Source of the DNA: an uncultured Flavobacteriaceae bacterium | GTDB lineage: Bacteria > Bacteroidota > Bacteroidia > Flavobacteriales > Flavobacteriaceae | Direction: 5' to 3' | Length of the DNA: 64,000 bases | NCBI GenBank assembly: GCA_938092005.1 | Contig: CALKOU010000005.1 | Location: 62,001-126,000, forward strand | Part shown: positions 51,888-61,936 of the stretch, piece by piece | Numbering within the stretch: the first letter of the stretch is position 1 | Layout of the letters: the number at the start of each line of letters is the position of its first letter | The notes under the pieces: model-generated | What the model was told of the DNA's origin: nothing | Database searches by the model: none | The model's input: only the letters and a program-made list of their open reading frames with translations | Made by a program: the position numbers and the translations under genes

Positions 51888-52866
51888 CAACCCCAAACAA
51901 TGCCTCAACTTCATCCAGCACTGCAAAAACGTCTGCCGAATGGTCTTCGGTTACCAACCGTTGGCGGTAGGGTTTAAAATCAGGAATGCCCTTAAAATAA
52001 TTGGTGTAGTGACGACGGGTTTCAAATACCCCTAGCTTTTCGCCTTTCCAATCAATGGCCATTTCAAGGTGGCGGCGTGCCATAGCTGCGCGCTCCGCAA
52101 GGCTTGGTGGTTCGGCATGCGTGCCGTGCTTAAAAAAATGTTTTACCTCGCTGAAAAACCACGGGTTTCCAATGCTGGCTCTACCAATCATCGCGCCATC
52201 AAGACCGTACTGGTCTCGCATTTCTACAGCTCGCTCGGGTGAACTCACGTCCCCATTGCCAAACACTGGAATATGCATTCTGGAATTGTTTTTTACGGCA
52301 GCTATTTGCGTCCAGTCGGCATCGCCCTTATACATTTGCGCTCGTGTTCTGCCGTGAATGGAAATCGCTTTTGCACCCACGTCTTGTAGGCGTTCTGCTA
52401 CCTCCACAATTTGAATGCTGTCGTGGTCCCAGCCCAAACGTGTTTTTACCGTTATGGGTAAGTTCGTGCGCTTTACCATTTCTGCGGTCAACGACACCAT
52501 CAACGGAATGTCTTTTAAAATTCCTGCGCCTGCGCCTTTGGAAACCACTTTTTTCACGGGGCACCCAAAGTTAATATCTATAATATCGGGGTTTGTTTTT
52601 TCGACAATATCCACCGACTGCAACATGGAATCGAGGTTTGCGCCAAAAATCTGAATCCCCACAGGGCGTTCCGCTTCGTAAATATCAAGCTTCATGACGC
52701 TTTTGGCGGCATCGCGAATAAGTCCCTCGCTCGAAATAAATTCGGTGTATACCACATCGGCACCTTGCTCTTTGCACAGTGCGCGAAAAGGAGGGTCGCT
52801 AACGTCCTCCATAGGAGCTAAGAGTAGCGGAAAATCACCCAATGCTATGTCGCCAATTTTTACCAT
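51880..52866 (-). CDS. dusB: tRNA dihydrouridine synthase
   Basis: 328 residues. A flavin enzyme reducing uridines in tRNA. The FMN site APMEDVSDPPFRAL, the catalytic Cys in NFGCPVKKVVSKGAGAGIL, and the phosphate site GNGDVSSPERAVEM are typical of the DusB subfamily. The ATG at 52866 (MVKIGDIALGDFPLLLAPM) is chosen; it overlaps the previous gene's stop by one base, showing coupling with the DoxX/thioredoxin-like protein. Confidence 0.94.
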   Translation of the reverse strand: MVKIGDIALGDFPLLLAPMEDVSDPPFRALCKEQGADVVYTEFISSEGLIRDAAKSVMKLDIYEAERPVGIQIFGANLDSMLQSVDIVEKTNPDIIDINFGCPVKKVVSKGAGAGILKDIPLMVSLTAEMVKRTNLPITVKTRLGWDHDSIQIVEVAERLQDVGAKAISIHGRTRAQMYKGDADWTQIAAVKNNSRMHIPVFGNGDVSSPERAVEMRDQYGLDGAMIGRASIGNPWFFSEVKHFFKHGTHAEPPSLAERAAMARRHLEMAIDWKGEKLGVFETRRHYTNYFKGIPDFKPYRQRLVTEDHSADVFAVLDEVEALFGVAI

Positions 52867-53732
52867 TAGGGTGCAAATGTAGTTAGAAAGTCGTCGCCAA
52901 GCGTTTCGTCCCAGTAGTGTTTTACACCTCCGTCTTGAATCCAATACACTCTAGGGGGTGAACTTCCAATCAAATCAAAAAACGTATTGACGTCTATCAT
53001 TTGATACGGGTAGTTGGTGTTTGTTATCGTATTAAAGGCGTCTACGGTAGTATCGCCTTCGGCAAAAAACAACGCAACAACTTCGGGCAATTCGATTCCT
53101 TGGTTTTGCCATTCGGCTAATTGTTGTGCTGCTTCTTGACAGTGCTCACATCCCAAATTCAATATGGCAACTAGATATTCGCCTTGGCTAAAATCAATGC
53201 CGCTGTTTTGTTCAAAAGCAGGAAATTTTTCCACCACCTCATCGGGTTGGGTTTGCACAGGCCAAATAACAACCGCAGCACCAAACAATAGCGGCAATAA
53301 TGCCCATGTGATTTTTGGCTTTTTGCTTCCTTTATATCTAAAGCATAATAAAAACCCATTCACGACTAGTAAAATCAGGTTCTTGCCTAGCGATGCCAAG
53401 GGGGTCATGCTAATCATTTCTCCAAAGCAACCGCAGTTCCCCGTTTCACCAACGGCTATTAAATACCCCAAATGAATGGAAAAAACGATAAGCAGCGCAA
53501 AACTAAAACGCAACACAAATCGCACATAAAACGATAGTAGCAAACAAATGCCTAACCATATTTCGAGGGCAATAATGGCGCGGGTTGCCCAGGCGCCATA
53601 AAGACGATTCGGCACGATGCCTTGTTGCTCAAGCAACACTTCAAAAAAGCCAGGAGCTATGGCTTTGGTGTAAGCTGAAAACAAAAAGGTGGCTGCTAAG
53701 AACAGTTGTAAGAAGGTGCGTAGGTGTCCCAT
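52866..53732 (-). CDS. DoxX/MauE-type membrane protein with thioredoxin-like domain
   Basis: 288 residues. Four membrane helices in the first half (DoxX/MauE-like quinone or redox membrane domain, including LLSFYVRFVLRFSFALLIVF and the loop ETGNCGCFGEM), one more helix (about 143-160), and a C-terminal thioredoxin-like segment with CEHC (LNLGCEHCQEAAQQL). It probably moves disulfide electrons across the membrane. It shares a transcript with dusB. Confidence 0.82.
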   Translation of the reverse strand: MGHLRTFLQLFLAATFLFSAYTKAIAPGFFEVLLEQQGIVPNRLYGAWATRAIIALEIWLGICLLLSFYVRFVLRFSFALLIVFSIHLGYLIAVGETGNCGCFGEMISMTPLASLGKNLILLVVNGFLLCFRYKGSKKPKITWALLPLLFGAAVVIWPVQTQPDEVVEKFPAFEQNSGIDFSQGEYLVAILNLGCEHCQEAAQQLAEWQNQGIELPEVVALFFAEGDTTVDAFNTITNTNYPYQMIDVNTFFDLIGSSPPRVYWIQDGGVKHYWDETLGDDFLTTFAP

Positions 53733-53798
53733 TGTGCTGTTTTTTTACAAATTTACTTTTTTTGTAGTTAGTGTCGTGTACGCTGCGCTCGCATCGTG

Positions 53799-53806
53799 TA
53801 TCTTTG
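53799..53806 (+). promoter_or_regulatory. TANNTTTG -7 box of lepA
   Basis: TATCTTTG 24 bases before the ATG at 53831; it lies within the longer open frame and so argues for the shorter start. Confidence 0.5.
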
Positions 53807-53830
53807 TGTGCTAACGCGTTCGCTACATCT

Positions 53831-55627
53831 ATGAAACACATTCGGAATTTCTGTATCATCGCACACATTGATCACGGCAAAAGTACACTTGCCGACAGGT
53901 TATTGGATGCTACAGGTGCGGTTACAGATCGAGAAAAGCAAGATCAGTTGCTAGACAACATGGACTTAGAGCGCGAGCGGGGCATTACCATTAAGTCACA
54001 TGCAATCCAAATGGATGTTACGCTAGATGGTGAGGAATATGTTTTTAACCTAATTGATACCCCTGGCCACGTAGATTTTTCTTACGAAGTTTCACGTTCC
54101 ATTGCTGCCTGTGAAGGGGCATTGCTTGTTGTTGATGCTGCACAAAGCATACAAGCGCAAACCATTTCAAATCTATACTTGGCCCTTGAAAACGATTTGG
54201 AAATTATTCCGGTACTGAACAAAGTAGATTTGCCTTCAGCAAATCCAGAAGAGGTTACAGACGATATTGTTGATTTGCTGGGCTGTGATGCTGAAGAGGT
54301 CATTCATGCTTCGGCAAAAACAGGCTTAGGTATTGAAAATATTCTTCGTGCCATTGTGGAGCGCGTTCCTGCGCCAAAAGGCGATCCCAACGCACCATTA
54401 CAAGCACTTATTTTTGATTCGGTTTATAACCCTTTTAGGGGTGTTGAAACCTATTTTAGGATTTTAAATGGTAAAATCAGTAAGGGCGAGCAGGTACAAT
54501 TTATGGCAACTGGCAAAACATATGGCGCCGATGAAATTGGCGCGCTTAAGCTCAAGCAAGAGCCTAGAAAGCAAATGCTTGCCGGCGATGTGGGTTATCT
54601 TATCACAGGAGTTAAAGAGGCTAAAGAAGTAAAGGTTGGAGACACCATAACCACTGTCTCGCGACCAACAGAACATGCCATTGAAGGCTTTGAGGAGGTC
54701 AAGCCGATGGTTTTTGCAGGTATTTACCCTGTGGACACGGAAGAATACGAAGAGCTTCGTGCTTCAATGGAAAAATTGCAACTAAACGATGCTTCGCTGG
54801 TATTTACGCCCGAGAGTTCGGCAGCGCTTGGGTTTGGGTTCCGTTGTGGATTTTTGGGAATGCTGCATTTGGAAATTATCCAAGAACGGCTTGAGCGTGA
54901 ATTTAACATGACTGTGATCACTACCGTTCCCAACGTGTCCTATTTTGCATACAGCAGAAAAAACCCTAACGATGTTATTACCGTTAATAACCCTTCCGAT
55001 TTGCCAGACCCTTCCGGTTTAGACCGTGTCGAAGAACCTTTTATCAAGGCTACCATTATTACCAAGTCTGATTTTGTTGGCAATGTTATGAGCTTGTGTA
55101 TTGAAAAGCGCGGTATCATTACCAATCAAACATACCTAACACCCGAGCGTGTTGAGCTAAGTTTTGATTTGCCTTTGGCCGAAATTGTTTTTGACTTTTA
55201 CGATCGTTTAAAATCCGTTTCTAAAGGCTACGCCTCTTTTGATTACAGTCCTATTGGGATGCGCGTTTCTAAGCTGGTGCGAGTAGATGTTCTTTTGAAC
55301 GGTAGTGTTGTTGATGCGCTATCGGCATTGGTGCATACGGAAAATGCCTACGGTCTTGGAAAGAAAATCTGTGAGAAACTTCAAAAAATGATTCCCCGGC
55401 AACAGTTTGATATTCCCATTCAGGCGGCTATTGGCGCAAAAATAATATCAAGGGAAACCGTCAAGGCTGTTCGAAAAGACGTTACCGCAAAGTGTTATGG
55501 CGGTGATATTTCACGTAAGCGAAAGCTTCTTGAGCGTCAGAAAAAGGGGAAGAAAAAAATGCGTCAAATTGGTAACGTAGAAATTCCACAACAAGCCTTT
55601 ATGGCAGTGCTAAAGCTTAATGAGTAG
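53831..55627 (+). CDS. lepA: Elongation factor 4 (LepA)
   Basis: 598 residues, the normal LepA length. A GTPase acting on stalled or initiating ribosomes. G motifs: AHIDHGKST (G1), GITIK (G2), DTPGHVDF (G3), NKVDLP (G4). The LepA-specific C-terminal domain follows ([35 protein letters not shown]). The ATG at 53831 ([17 protein letters not shown]) is used; the open frame extends 20 codons upstream without family support. Confidence 0.97.
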   Translation: MKHIRNFCIIAHIDHGKSTLADRLLDATGAVTDREKQDQLLDNMDLERERGITIKSHAIQMDVTLDGEEYVFNLIDTPGHVDFSYEVSRSIAACEGALLVVDAAQSIQAQTISNLYLALENDLEIIPVLNKVDLPSANPEEVTDDIVDLLGCDAEEVIHASAKTGLGIENILRAIVERVPAPKGDPNAPLQALIFDSVYNPFRGVETYFRILNGKISKGEQVQFMATGKTYGADEIGALKLKQEPRKQMLAGDVGYLITGVKEAKEVKVGDTITTVSRPTEHAIEGFEEVKPMVFAGIYPVDTEEYEELRASMEKLQLNDASLVFTPESSAALGFGFRCGFLGMLHLEIIQERLEREFNMTVITTVPNVSYFAYSRKNPNDVITVNNPSDLPDPSGLDRVEEPFIKATIITKSDFVGNVMSLCIEKRGIITNQTYLTPERVELSFDLPLAEIVFDFYDRLKSVSKGYASFDYSPIGMRVSKLVRVDVLLNGSVVDALSALVHTENAYGLGKKICEKLQKMIPRQQFDIPIQAAIGAKIISRETVKAVRKDVTAKCYGGDISRKRKLLERQKKGKKKMRQIGNVEIPQQAFMAVLKLNE

Positions 55628-55722
55628 TCCGCTTATTCTATTTTACTTTTTGTAGGCAAGTGGCTTTGCCGCAGTTTTCGTTTTAAGAAAAGTTGTACAT
55701 TCGTTTAAGTAACCTACTTTTT

Positions 55723-56745
55723 ATGAAAGCCCTCGTAAAATCTTTTCCTAAAAAAGGCCTATGGCTTGAAGACGTTCCTCTGCCTTCGGTTGGTCCAAAC
55801 GATGTCTTAATTAACGTTTCAAAATCTGCTATTTGTGGAACGGATTTACATATTTATTTGTGGGACGACTGGGCAAAAAACACGATAAAAGTCGGGCAAA
55901 CCATAGGGCATGAATATGTTGGGTATGTTGCCGCATTTGGCAGCGAAGTTCGGGGGCTTAAAGAAGGTGATCGCGTTACTGGCGAGGGTCATGTTGCTTG
56001 TGGTCGTTGCCGTAATTGTCGTCGTGGGCGTAAGCACGTTTGTGAAAAAACTATCGGGGTTGGCGTGGACATCAATGGTGCTTTTGCCGAATATGTCAAA
56101 ATCCCTGCTGAAAATGTCTTGAAAATCGATTCGCGTATTCCTGACGAAATCGTAACCATTATGGATCCATTGGGAAATGCAACTCATACTGCCTTGTCTT
56201 TTCCACTTATCGGAGAGGATGTATTGATTACGGGAGCTGGGCTTATTGGGAGCATGGCTATTCAAGTTGCCCGCTTTACAGGTGCCCGAAACATTGTCGC
56301 TACCGAAATAAATCCCTACAGAGCTAATCTTGCCGAAAAAATGGGGGCTACGGCTGTTGTTGATCCGAAAAAGCAATCACTAGAGGACGTTATGAAAACG
56401 CTCAAAATATCTGGGTTTGATGTTGGCTTAGAATGCTCGGGGTCACCCGTTGCTTTTAATCAACTCGTACAACATATGTATCGCTCTGGCAAAATTTCAT
56501 TATTGGGTCTTCTGCCTAAAGCAGCTTCGATAGACTGGACTAAAATTATTTTTAATGGGCTAACTCTTAAAGGTATTTATGGGCGAGAAATGTTTGAAAC
56601 CTGGTATCAAATGGAGCAAATGTTGCTTTCCGGTTTAGACCTCTCACCCATCATAACGCATCAATTTAACAGCGATGATTTTCAAGACGGGTTTGATGTC
56701 ATGGAGTCCGGAAGCTGTGGTAAAGTTATCTTAGATTGGAATTGA
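55723..56745 (+). CDS. tdh: L-threonine 3-dehydrogenase
   Basis: 340 residues, a zinc-dependent medium-chain dehydrogenase. Oxidises threonine to 2-amino-3-ketobutyrate. Catalytic zinc site SAICGTDLHIY and GHEYVGYV; structural zinc cysteines in CGRCRNCRRGRKHVC; NAD-binding ITGAGLIGSMAIQVAR. kbl starts one base after the stop, giving the classical tdh-kbl threonine-to-glycine pair. A TACATTCG box (55696-55703) lies upstream. Confidence 0.95.
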   Translation: MKALVKSFPKKGLWLEDVPLPSVGPNDVLINVSKSAICGTDLHIYLWDDWAKNTIKVGQTIGHEYVGYVAAFGSEVRGLKEGDRVTGEGHVACGRCRNCRRGRKHVCEKTIGVGVDINGAFAEYVKIPAENVLKIDSRIPDEIVTIMDPLGNATHTALSFPLIGEDVLITGAGLIGSMAIQVARFTGARNIVATEINPYRANLAEKMGATAVVDPKKQSLEDVMKTLKISGFDVGLECSGSPVAFNQLVQHMYRSGKISLLGLLPKAASIDWTKIIFNGLTLKGIYGREMFETWYQMEQMLLSGLDLSPIITHQFNSDDFQDGFDVMESGSCGKVILDWN

Positions 56746-56746
56746 C

Positions 56747-57934
56747 ATGAAAACAACATTTTACAAGCATCTAGAAAAACAATTGCTTCACCTTACAAAA
56801 CAGGGGTTATATAAAAACGAACGTGTTATTTCTAGCCCTCAAGATGCGGAAATTGCTCTTGAAGATGGGCGGCAGGTTTTAAATTTTTGTTCCAACAACT
56901 ATTTAGGATTGTCAAACCATCCACAACTAATTGCTGCAGCCAAAACGAGCATGGACACGCATGGTTTTGGTATGTCTTCGGTGCGTTTTATTTGTGGTAC
57001 TACGAATTTGCATAAAACTCTCGAGAAAAGAATTGCTGATTTTTTTGGCACTGAAGACAGTATTTTATACGCAGCTTGTTTTGATGCTAATGGAGGGGTT
57101 TTTGAGCCCTTGCTTTCGGCAGAAGATGCTATTATTTCTGATACGCTAAATCACGCTTCGATTATTGACGGTGTTCGGCTTTGCAAGGCCAAGCGCTATC
57201 GTTACAAAACCGCTGATATGACAGACTTAGAGCAGCAGCTTAAAGCTGCTCAAGAGCATCGTTTTCGATTGATCGTTACTGACGGTGTTTTTTCTATGGA
57301 CGGACACTTGGCGCCGTTAGATCAAATTGCTTCGTTAGCAAAAAAATACAACGCTCTTGTTATGGTTGATGAATGCCACTCTGCAGGAGTAGTTGGGGCA
57401 ACTGGGCGCGGATTAACAGAGCTCTTCAATCTAAGAGGAGAAATTGACATTATTTCAGGAACCTTAGGTAAGGCCTTTGGCGGAGCCATTGGTGGGTTTA
57501 CAACCGGCAAAAAAGAGGTTATTGCGTTATTGCGGCAACGCTCAAGACCCTATTTGTTTTCCAACACACTACCCCCGGCTATCGCTGCCGCTGCTATTGC
57601 TTTTTTCGACTTGATGGAAAGTTCCAGTCTCCTTATCCAACAACTACACCAGAACACCTCTTATTTTAAAGAACAAATAACTGCTGCGGGCTTTGAACTA
57701 AAGCCTACTCAGTCCGCCATATGTGCAATCATGTTATACGATGCCGCTTTAGCGCAGCAGTTTGCTGAAATGCTTTTAGAAAAAGGAATATACGTAGTGG
57801 GGTTTTCATATCCCGTTGTTCCACAAGGTCAGGCAAGAATTCGCGTTCAGCTGTCTGCTGCTCATGCTAAAGGTCACTTAAACCGCGCAATTGAAGCCTT
57901 TGTTGCTGTTGGAAAGCAGTTAGGTGTGATTTAG
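56747..57934 (+). CDS. kbl: Glycine C-acetyltransferase (2-amino-3-ketobutyrate CoA ligase)
   Basis: 395 residues, an alpha-oxoamine synthase using PLP. Splits 2-amino-3-ketobutyrate with CoA into glycine and acetyl-CoA. NFCSNNYLGLSNHPQL, the aspartate strand VDECHSAGVVG and the PLP lysine in SGTLGKAFGGAIGG are conserved. Coupled with tdh. Confidence 0.95.
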   Translation: MKTTFYKHLEKQLLHLTKQGLYKNERVISSPQDAEIALEDGRQVLNFCSNNYLGLSNHPQLIAAAKTSMDTHGFGMSSVRFICGTTNLHKTLEKRIADFFGTEDSILYAACFDANGGVFEPLLSAEDAIISDTLNHASIIDGVRLCKAKRYRYKTADMTDLEQQLKAAQEHRFRLIVTDGVFSMDGHLAPLDQIASLAKKYNALVMVDECHSAGVVGATGRGLTELFNLRGEIDIISGTLGKAFGGAIGGFTTGKKEVIALLRQRSRPYLFSNTLPPAIAAAAIAFFDLMESSSLLIQQLHQNTSYFKEQITAAGFELKPTQSAICAIMLYDAALAQQFAEMLLEKGIYVVGFSYPVVPQGQARIRVQLSAAHAKGHLNRAIEAFVAVGKQLGVI

Positions 57935-58007
57935 TTTTTTTCTTGATCCCATTTTTCATTTCCTTTTTTATCTTTTCGAAAGACAATATTTTCCTATATT
58001 TTAGCGT

Positions 58008-58859
58008 ATGCTCGAAAACAACTACAACACGATTGTTATCGGTATTGCTTTTTCACCTAACCTAAAAGCAAATGTTTTTGAAGCGTTGCGCATGAGTGTG
58101 CTGTTTAACGCTTCGTTGGTGATGGTGCATGTGGGTGATAAAACCGCTTCAAAAGAAAAAGAATTAACTAAAATCATAGGGGCTTTTTCGGAAAAGCTTC
58201 CTCAACACCGTGTGTTGTGGCAGGCAGGAACTCCAGAGTCTGTGTTGTTAAGCGCTTGTGTTGAAGAAAAAGCAGACCTCCTGATTTTAGGTGCCTTACA
58301 ACGCGAGGGATTGTTAAAGTATTACATTGGGTCAGTTGCACGAAAACTAACGCGAAAAGCACCTTGCGACGTGTTGCTATTGATTAAGCCATCTGTCGAA
58401 AGAATTCCTTGTTCTTTTGGAGTCGTTAACGGTTTGGATCACGACACCACTGAAATGGCTGTTTTTCGTGCTTTCTATGTGTTGGAAGCACTTGGCGCAA
58501 ACAAGCTTACCATCGTTGAAGAGATTCCTGAAAACAGCGTTGCGGTTCATGTCGATGATGACCGTGGGCTTCGAAAATCTACCATTGTAAAAGCGCGTAT
58601 AACACTGCGTGAGAAAAGTAGAATGGAGCAGCTTTTAGAACGCTTACCTGCTGCGCTAACAACGGCTGTTTCGCATGATATTCAACCTATTTTTGGGCGG
58701 CGTGGATATTCCATTGGTCATTTTGCCCGTGTGAAACGAGCAGACCTATTGATTATGAATGCCCCAAAAGCAACCTCTATTTGGGATCGTCTTTTTCCAC
58801 ATGACATAGAATATATCCTTTCGGATTTACCAACTGATGTCTTAATTGTCCGCTCATGA
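58008..58859 (+). CDS. Tandem universal stress protein
   Basis: 283 residues with two Usp-like halves. The first ends with the ATP-loop-like GSVARKLTRKAPCDVLLL; the second has a weaker loop. Its stop overlaps the SulP start (ATGA), so it is coupled to the anion transporter and may regulate it. No ligand can be assigned. Confidence 0.82.
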   Translation: MLENNYNTIVIGIAFSPNLKANVFEALRMSVLFNASLVMVHVGDKTASKEKELTKIIGAFSEKLPQHRVLWQAGTPESVLLSACVEEKADLLILGALQREGLLKYYIGSVARKLTRKAPCDVLLLIKPSVERIPCSFGVVNGLDHDTTEMAVFRAFYVLEALGANKLTIVEEIPENSVAVHVDDDRGLRKSTIVKARITLREKSRMEQLLERLPAALTTAVSHDIQPIFGRRGYSIGHFARVKRADLLIMNAPKATSIWDRLFPHDIEYILSDLPTDVLIVRS

Positions 58860-61048
58860 GTAAGCAAACGATTTTCTCGGGGATCCGTAGCAATCTTATT
58901 GCTGGTTTTGTCGTGTCGCTCATTGCGTTGCCTTTAGCACTTGGCCTTGCCATTGCTTCGGGCTTTCCAATGGTGGCCGGTATTGTTACTGCTGTTGTTG
59001 GCGGCGTGCTTGTGTCCATCTTAGGAGGTTCTCATGTGACCATTACCGGACCTGGTTATGGTTTGGTGGTGGTTTTGCTAAGTGCGGTTACGGTTCTGGG
59101 AGAAGGAGACGTTCAGGCAGGGTACCTCTATGCGCTTTCAGCCGTAGTGTTGTCGGGTGTATTAATCTTACTCTTTGGGTTTTTACGCTTTGGTTCCATT
59201 AGCGATTTTTTCCCTGCAACAGCTATTCAAGGAATGCTTTCTGCTATTGGAGTCATGCTGTTAGTCAAGCAACTCTACGTTATGCTTGGAGATTTAAAAA
59301 CAAAAGGCAAAATTTTAGATTTGATTTTGGGTATCCCTGACTTGTTTGGGTCTTTAAAGGGCGCTCAAGCAGGTGTGTTATGCGCTGTTGGTCTTGGCGT
59401 TGTAAGCTTGATGATCATGGTGTTTTATAGTCGTATTCGGAATCGTTTTTTCCGGCTTATACCTGCTCCCATGTGGGTCATCTTGTTGGCGCTTGGCTTT
59501 GATACTTATTTTTCGCTTATCGGGACAAAAAACCCCATTAGCAAAGCGCTGATGATTTCGCTACCAGACAACCTGCTCACCACTTTTCCAACACCTGATT
59601 TTTCAAAATGGCAAGAACCTGTATTTTGGGGTATCGTATTGTCTGTTACATTGGTTTCTAGTATTGAATCACTGTTGAGTATAAAAGCAGTAGATAAACT
59701 TGATCCAGAGAAGCGTCGCTCAAACACCAACAAAGACATGAAAGCCCTTGGTTTAGCAACGGTAGTTAGTGGTTTTTTGGGAGGTATGAACGTCGTCACC
59801 GTAATTTCACGGAGTTCTGTAAATGTAAATAATCAAGCCACAAAGCGGATTTCAAATTTTTTTCACGCCATGTTTTTGCTGTTATTGGTGCTCGTTTTCC
59901 AAGAGCAACTAAAGCGCATTCCATTTACCTCATTGGCTGCCATATTGGTTTATACCGGTTATAAGCTTACCGCCCCCACTATCTTTGTAAGCATGTATCG
60001 CGTTGGTAAAGAACAGCTTTTTATTTTCCTTACCACACTTGTGGCGACGCTGTTAACAGACTTAATTTCTGGTATTTTTATAGGATTGTTCGCAACATTT
60101 GTTGTACACGTGGTTATCAATAAAACCTTTTGGTTGTTTTCAAGAAACCTGTTAAAACCCAATGTGCTGATGTATAAGGAAAATGAGACTGACAATTATT
60201 ACGTTGGTGTCATTCATTTTTGCACCTTTTTGAACTTCTACAAACTCAAAAGTAAACTGGATAAAATTCCTCAAAACGAAAAAGCAATTGTTGATTTTTC
60301 ATTGTGTTCTTTTGTAGACCACACGGTACAGGAAAGCCTTAACAGTTACGAAGAATTGTTTGAGCGCAAAGGCGGCACCTTTGAAGTGATTGGTTTGGAT
60401 GTGCACGATACCGACTCCAGCCACCCGTTTGCTGTTCGTACACTTCGCCCTGTAAAAAAGCTTCGTGTTTTTGGGGGTGGACGCACCAAGCGTCAGCTAC
60501 AATTAGAAGCTTTAGCAAAAGAAAGGGGATGGTCATACAAAGAGACGCCTGCATTTAAGCGCTACATGCTTCGTAATTTCCTTGGTCATCAAACCGCTGC
60601 TGTTGAGCAAGTTTACAACCTGGTAGTAAGTGCTGATAACAGCGTGTCATTGTTTGATATTACGTTTAGTGAGGGAGTGTTTATTGCTAAAGAAAGTGTA
60701 CAAACCACGTTTTTGCGCATCAAGCTCAAAAGCTCGATTCCTGTTTTTTCTTTTGATCGAGAAATGCTTTTAGAGAAACTTTCAAACCTTGCGGGATTCC
60801 ACGACATAGACTTCCCCAAACACCCTGCATTTTCAAAAGACTTCTATGTCAGAGGAAATCGCCCGTCTGATGTACAAGAATTCTTTACTGATGAACTTAT
60901 CTCGTTTTTTTCGGCCTATGGTTTTTATCACATCATGAGTGATGGAAAAACGCTAATTGTAAGGCAGTTTTTACGTTCGGCCACTCCTGCAGAAGCAACT
61001 GCGATGATTGAATTTGGACTTGCGCTTAAGAAAAAAATAGACGTATAA
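58856..61048 (+). CDS. SulP family anion transporter with extended C-terminus
   Basis: 730 residues. About 10-12 membrane helices (residues about 10-440; LPLALGLAIASGFPMVAGIV, GSHVTITGPGYG), then a STAS-like cytoplasmic domain (about 450-530, containing VDFSLCSFVDHTVQ), then about 180 further residues (from LRNFLGHQTAAVEQV) that I do not recognise. SulP proteins carry sulfate, bicarbonate or other anions; no neighbour fixes the substrate. Coupled to the tandem universal stress protein. Confidence 0.88.
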   Translation: MSKQTIFSGIRSNLIAGFVVSLIALPLALGLAIASGFPMVAGIVTAVVGGVLVSILGGSHVTITGPGYGLVVVLLSAVTVLGEGDVQAGYLYALSAVVLSGVLILLFGFLRFGSISDFFPATAIQGMLSAIGVMLLVKQLYVMLGDLKTKGKILDLILGIPDLFGSLKGAQAGVLCAVGLGVVSLMIMVFYSRIRNRFFRLIPAPMWVILLALGFDTYFSLIGTKNPISKALMISLPDNLLTTFPTPDFSKWQEPVFWGIVLSVTLVSSIESLLSIKAVDKLDPEKRRSNTNKDMKALGLATVVSGFLGGMNVVTVISRSSVNVNNQATKRISNFFHAMFLLLLVLVFQEQLKRIPFTSLAAILVYTGYKLTAPTIFVSMYRVGKEQLFIFLTTLVATLLTDLISGIFIGLFATFVVHVVINKTFWLFSRNLLKPNVLMYKENETDNYYVGVIHFCTFLNFYKLKSKLDKIPQNEKAIVDFSLCSFVDHTVQESLNSYEELFERKGGTFEVIGLDVHDTDSSHPFAVRTLRPVKKLRVFGGGRTKRQLQLEALAKERGWSYKETPAFKRYMLRNFLGHQTAAVEQVYNLVVSADNSVSLFDITFSEGVFIAKESVQTTFLRIKLKSSIPVFSFDREMLLEKLSNLAGFHDIDFPKHPAFSKDFYVRGNRPSDVQEFFTDELISFFSAYGFYHIMSDGKTLIVRQFLRSATPAEATAMIEFGLALKKKIDV

Positions 61049-61069
61049 AACTTTTGTACATTCGTTCCG

Positions 61070-61933
61070 ATGAAGCTCCACACAATAGAGACTGGAAATT
61101 TTAAACTCGACGGAGGTGCCATGTTTGGTGTGGTGCCAAAGGTGCTATGGAACCGCACGAATCCCGCTGACAATCAAAACCGTATTGACTTGGCGGCGCG
61201 ATCATTGCTAATTGAAGACGGCAACAGGCTTGTTTTGATTGACACCGGCATGGGCAACAAACAAGACGATCGGTTTTTTAAACACTTTGGTCTTTATGGA
61301 GAGCACTCCCTTGACCGTTCGTTAAAAAAAGCTGGGTTCTCCAAAGCAGACATTACAGATGTTTTTTTAACACACCTCCACTTTGATCATTGTGGCGGTG
61401 CGGTGCGGTGGAACCCCAACAAAACCGGCTATGAACTTTCTTTTCCAAACGCACGCTACTGGAGCAATAAAGCCCATTGGGAATGGGCAACCAAGCCTAA
61501 TGCTAGAGAAAAGGCTTCGTTTTTGAAGGAAAACCTCCTTCCCATACAAGAAAGTGGTCAGCTTCATTTTATAGATGCGCCTCGAAATTCTTTTGTGGAA
61601 GATTGTGGGTTGGGTTTTGGCGTTTTATTCGTAGACGGACACACCGAAAAACAAATGATCCCCCATATTACATACCGCAACAAAACGCTTGTTTTTATGG
61701 CCGATTTATTACCAACTGCTGGACATTTGCCCTTGCCTTATGTTATGGGGTATGATGTGCGTCCGTTACAAACCCTCCGAGAAAAAAACACGTTTTTATC
61801 CCGCGCTGCGGATGAAAATTTTATTTTATTTATGCAGCACGACGCAACCAACTGTATGCTAACCGTACAGCATACAGAAAAAGGCGTTCGCCTGCTTGAA
61901 TCATTACCTATAGAAACCCTAAATACATTGTAA
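61070..61933 (+). CDS. Metallo-beta-lactamase fold hydrolase
   Basis: 287 residues, cytoplasmic. The zinc-binding HLHFDHCGG motif and downstream Asp (FMADLLPTAGH) and His residues are present; LIDTGMGNKQ is the usual preceding strand. Resembles quorum-lactonase-like and general MBL hydrolases; the substrate is unknown. A TACATTCG box (61057-61064) ends five bases before the ATG. Confidence 0.88.
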   Translation: MKLHTIETGNFKLDGGAMFGVVPKVLWNRTNPADNQNRIDLAARSLLIEDGNRLVLIDTGMGNKQDDRFFKHFGLYGEHSLDRSLKKAGFSKADITDVFLTHLHFDHCGGAVRWNPNKTGYELSFPNARYWSNKAHWEWATKPNAREKASFLKENLLPIQESGQLHFIDAPRNSFVEDCGLGFGVLFVDGHTEKQMIPHITYRNKTLVFMADLLPTAGHLPLPYVMGYDVRPLQTLREKNTFLSRAADENFILFMQHDATNCMLTVQHTEKGVRLLESLPIETLNTL

Positions 61934-61936
61934 ATC

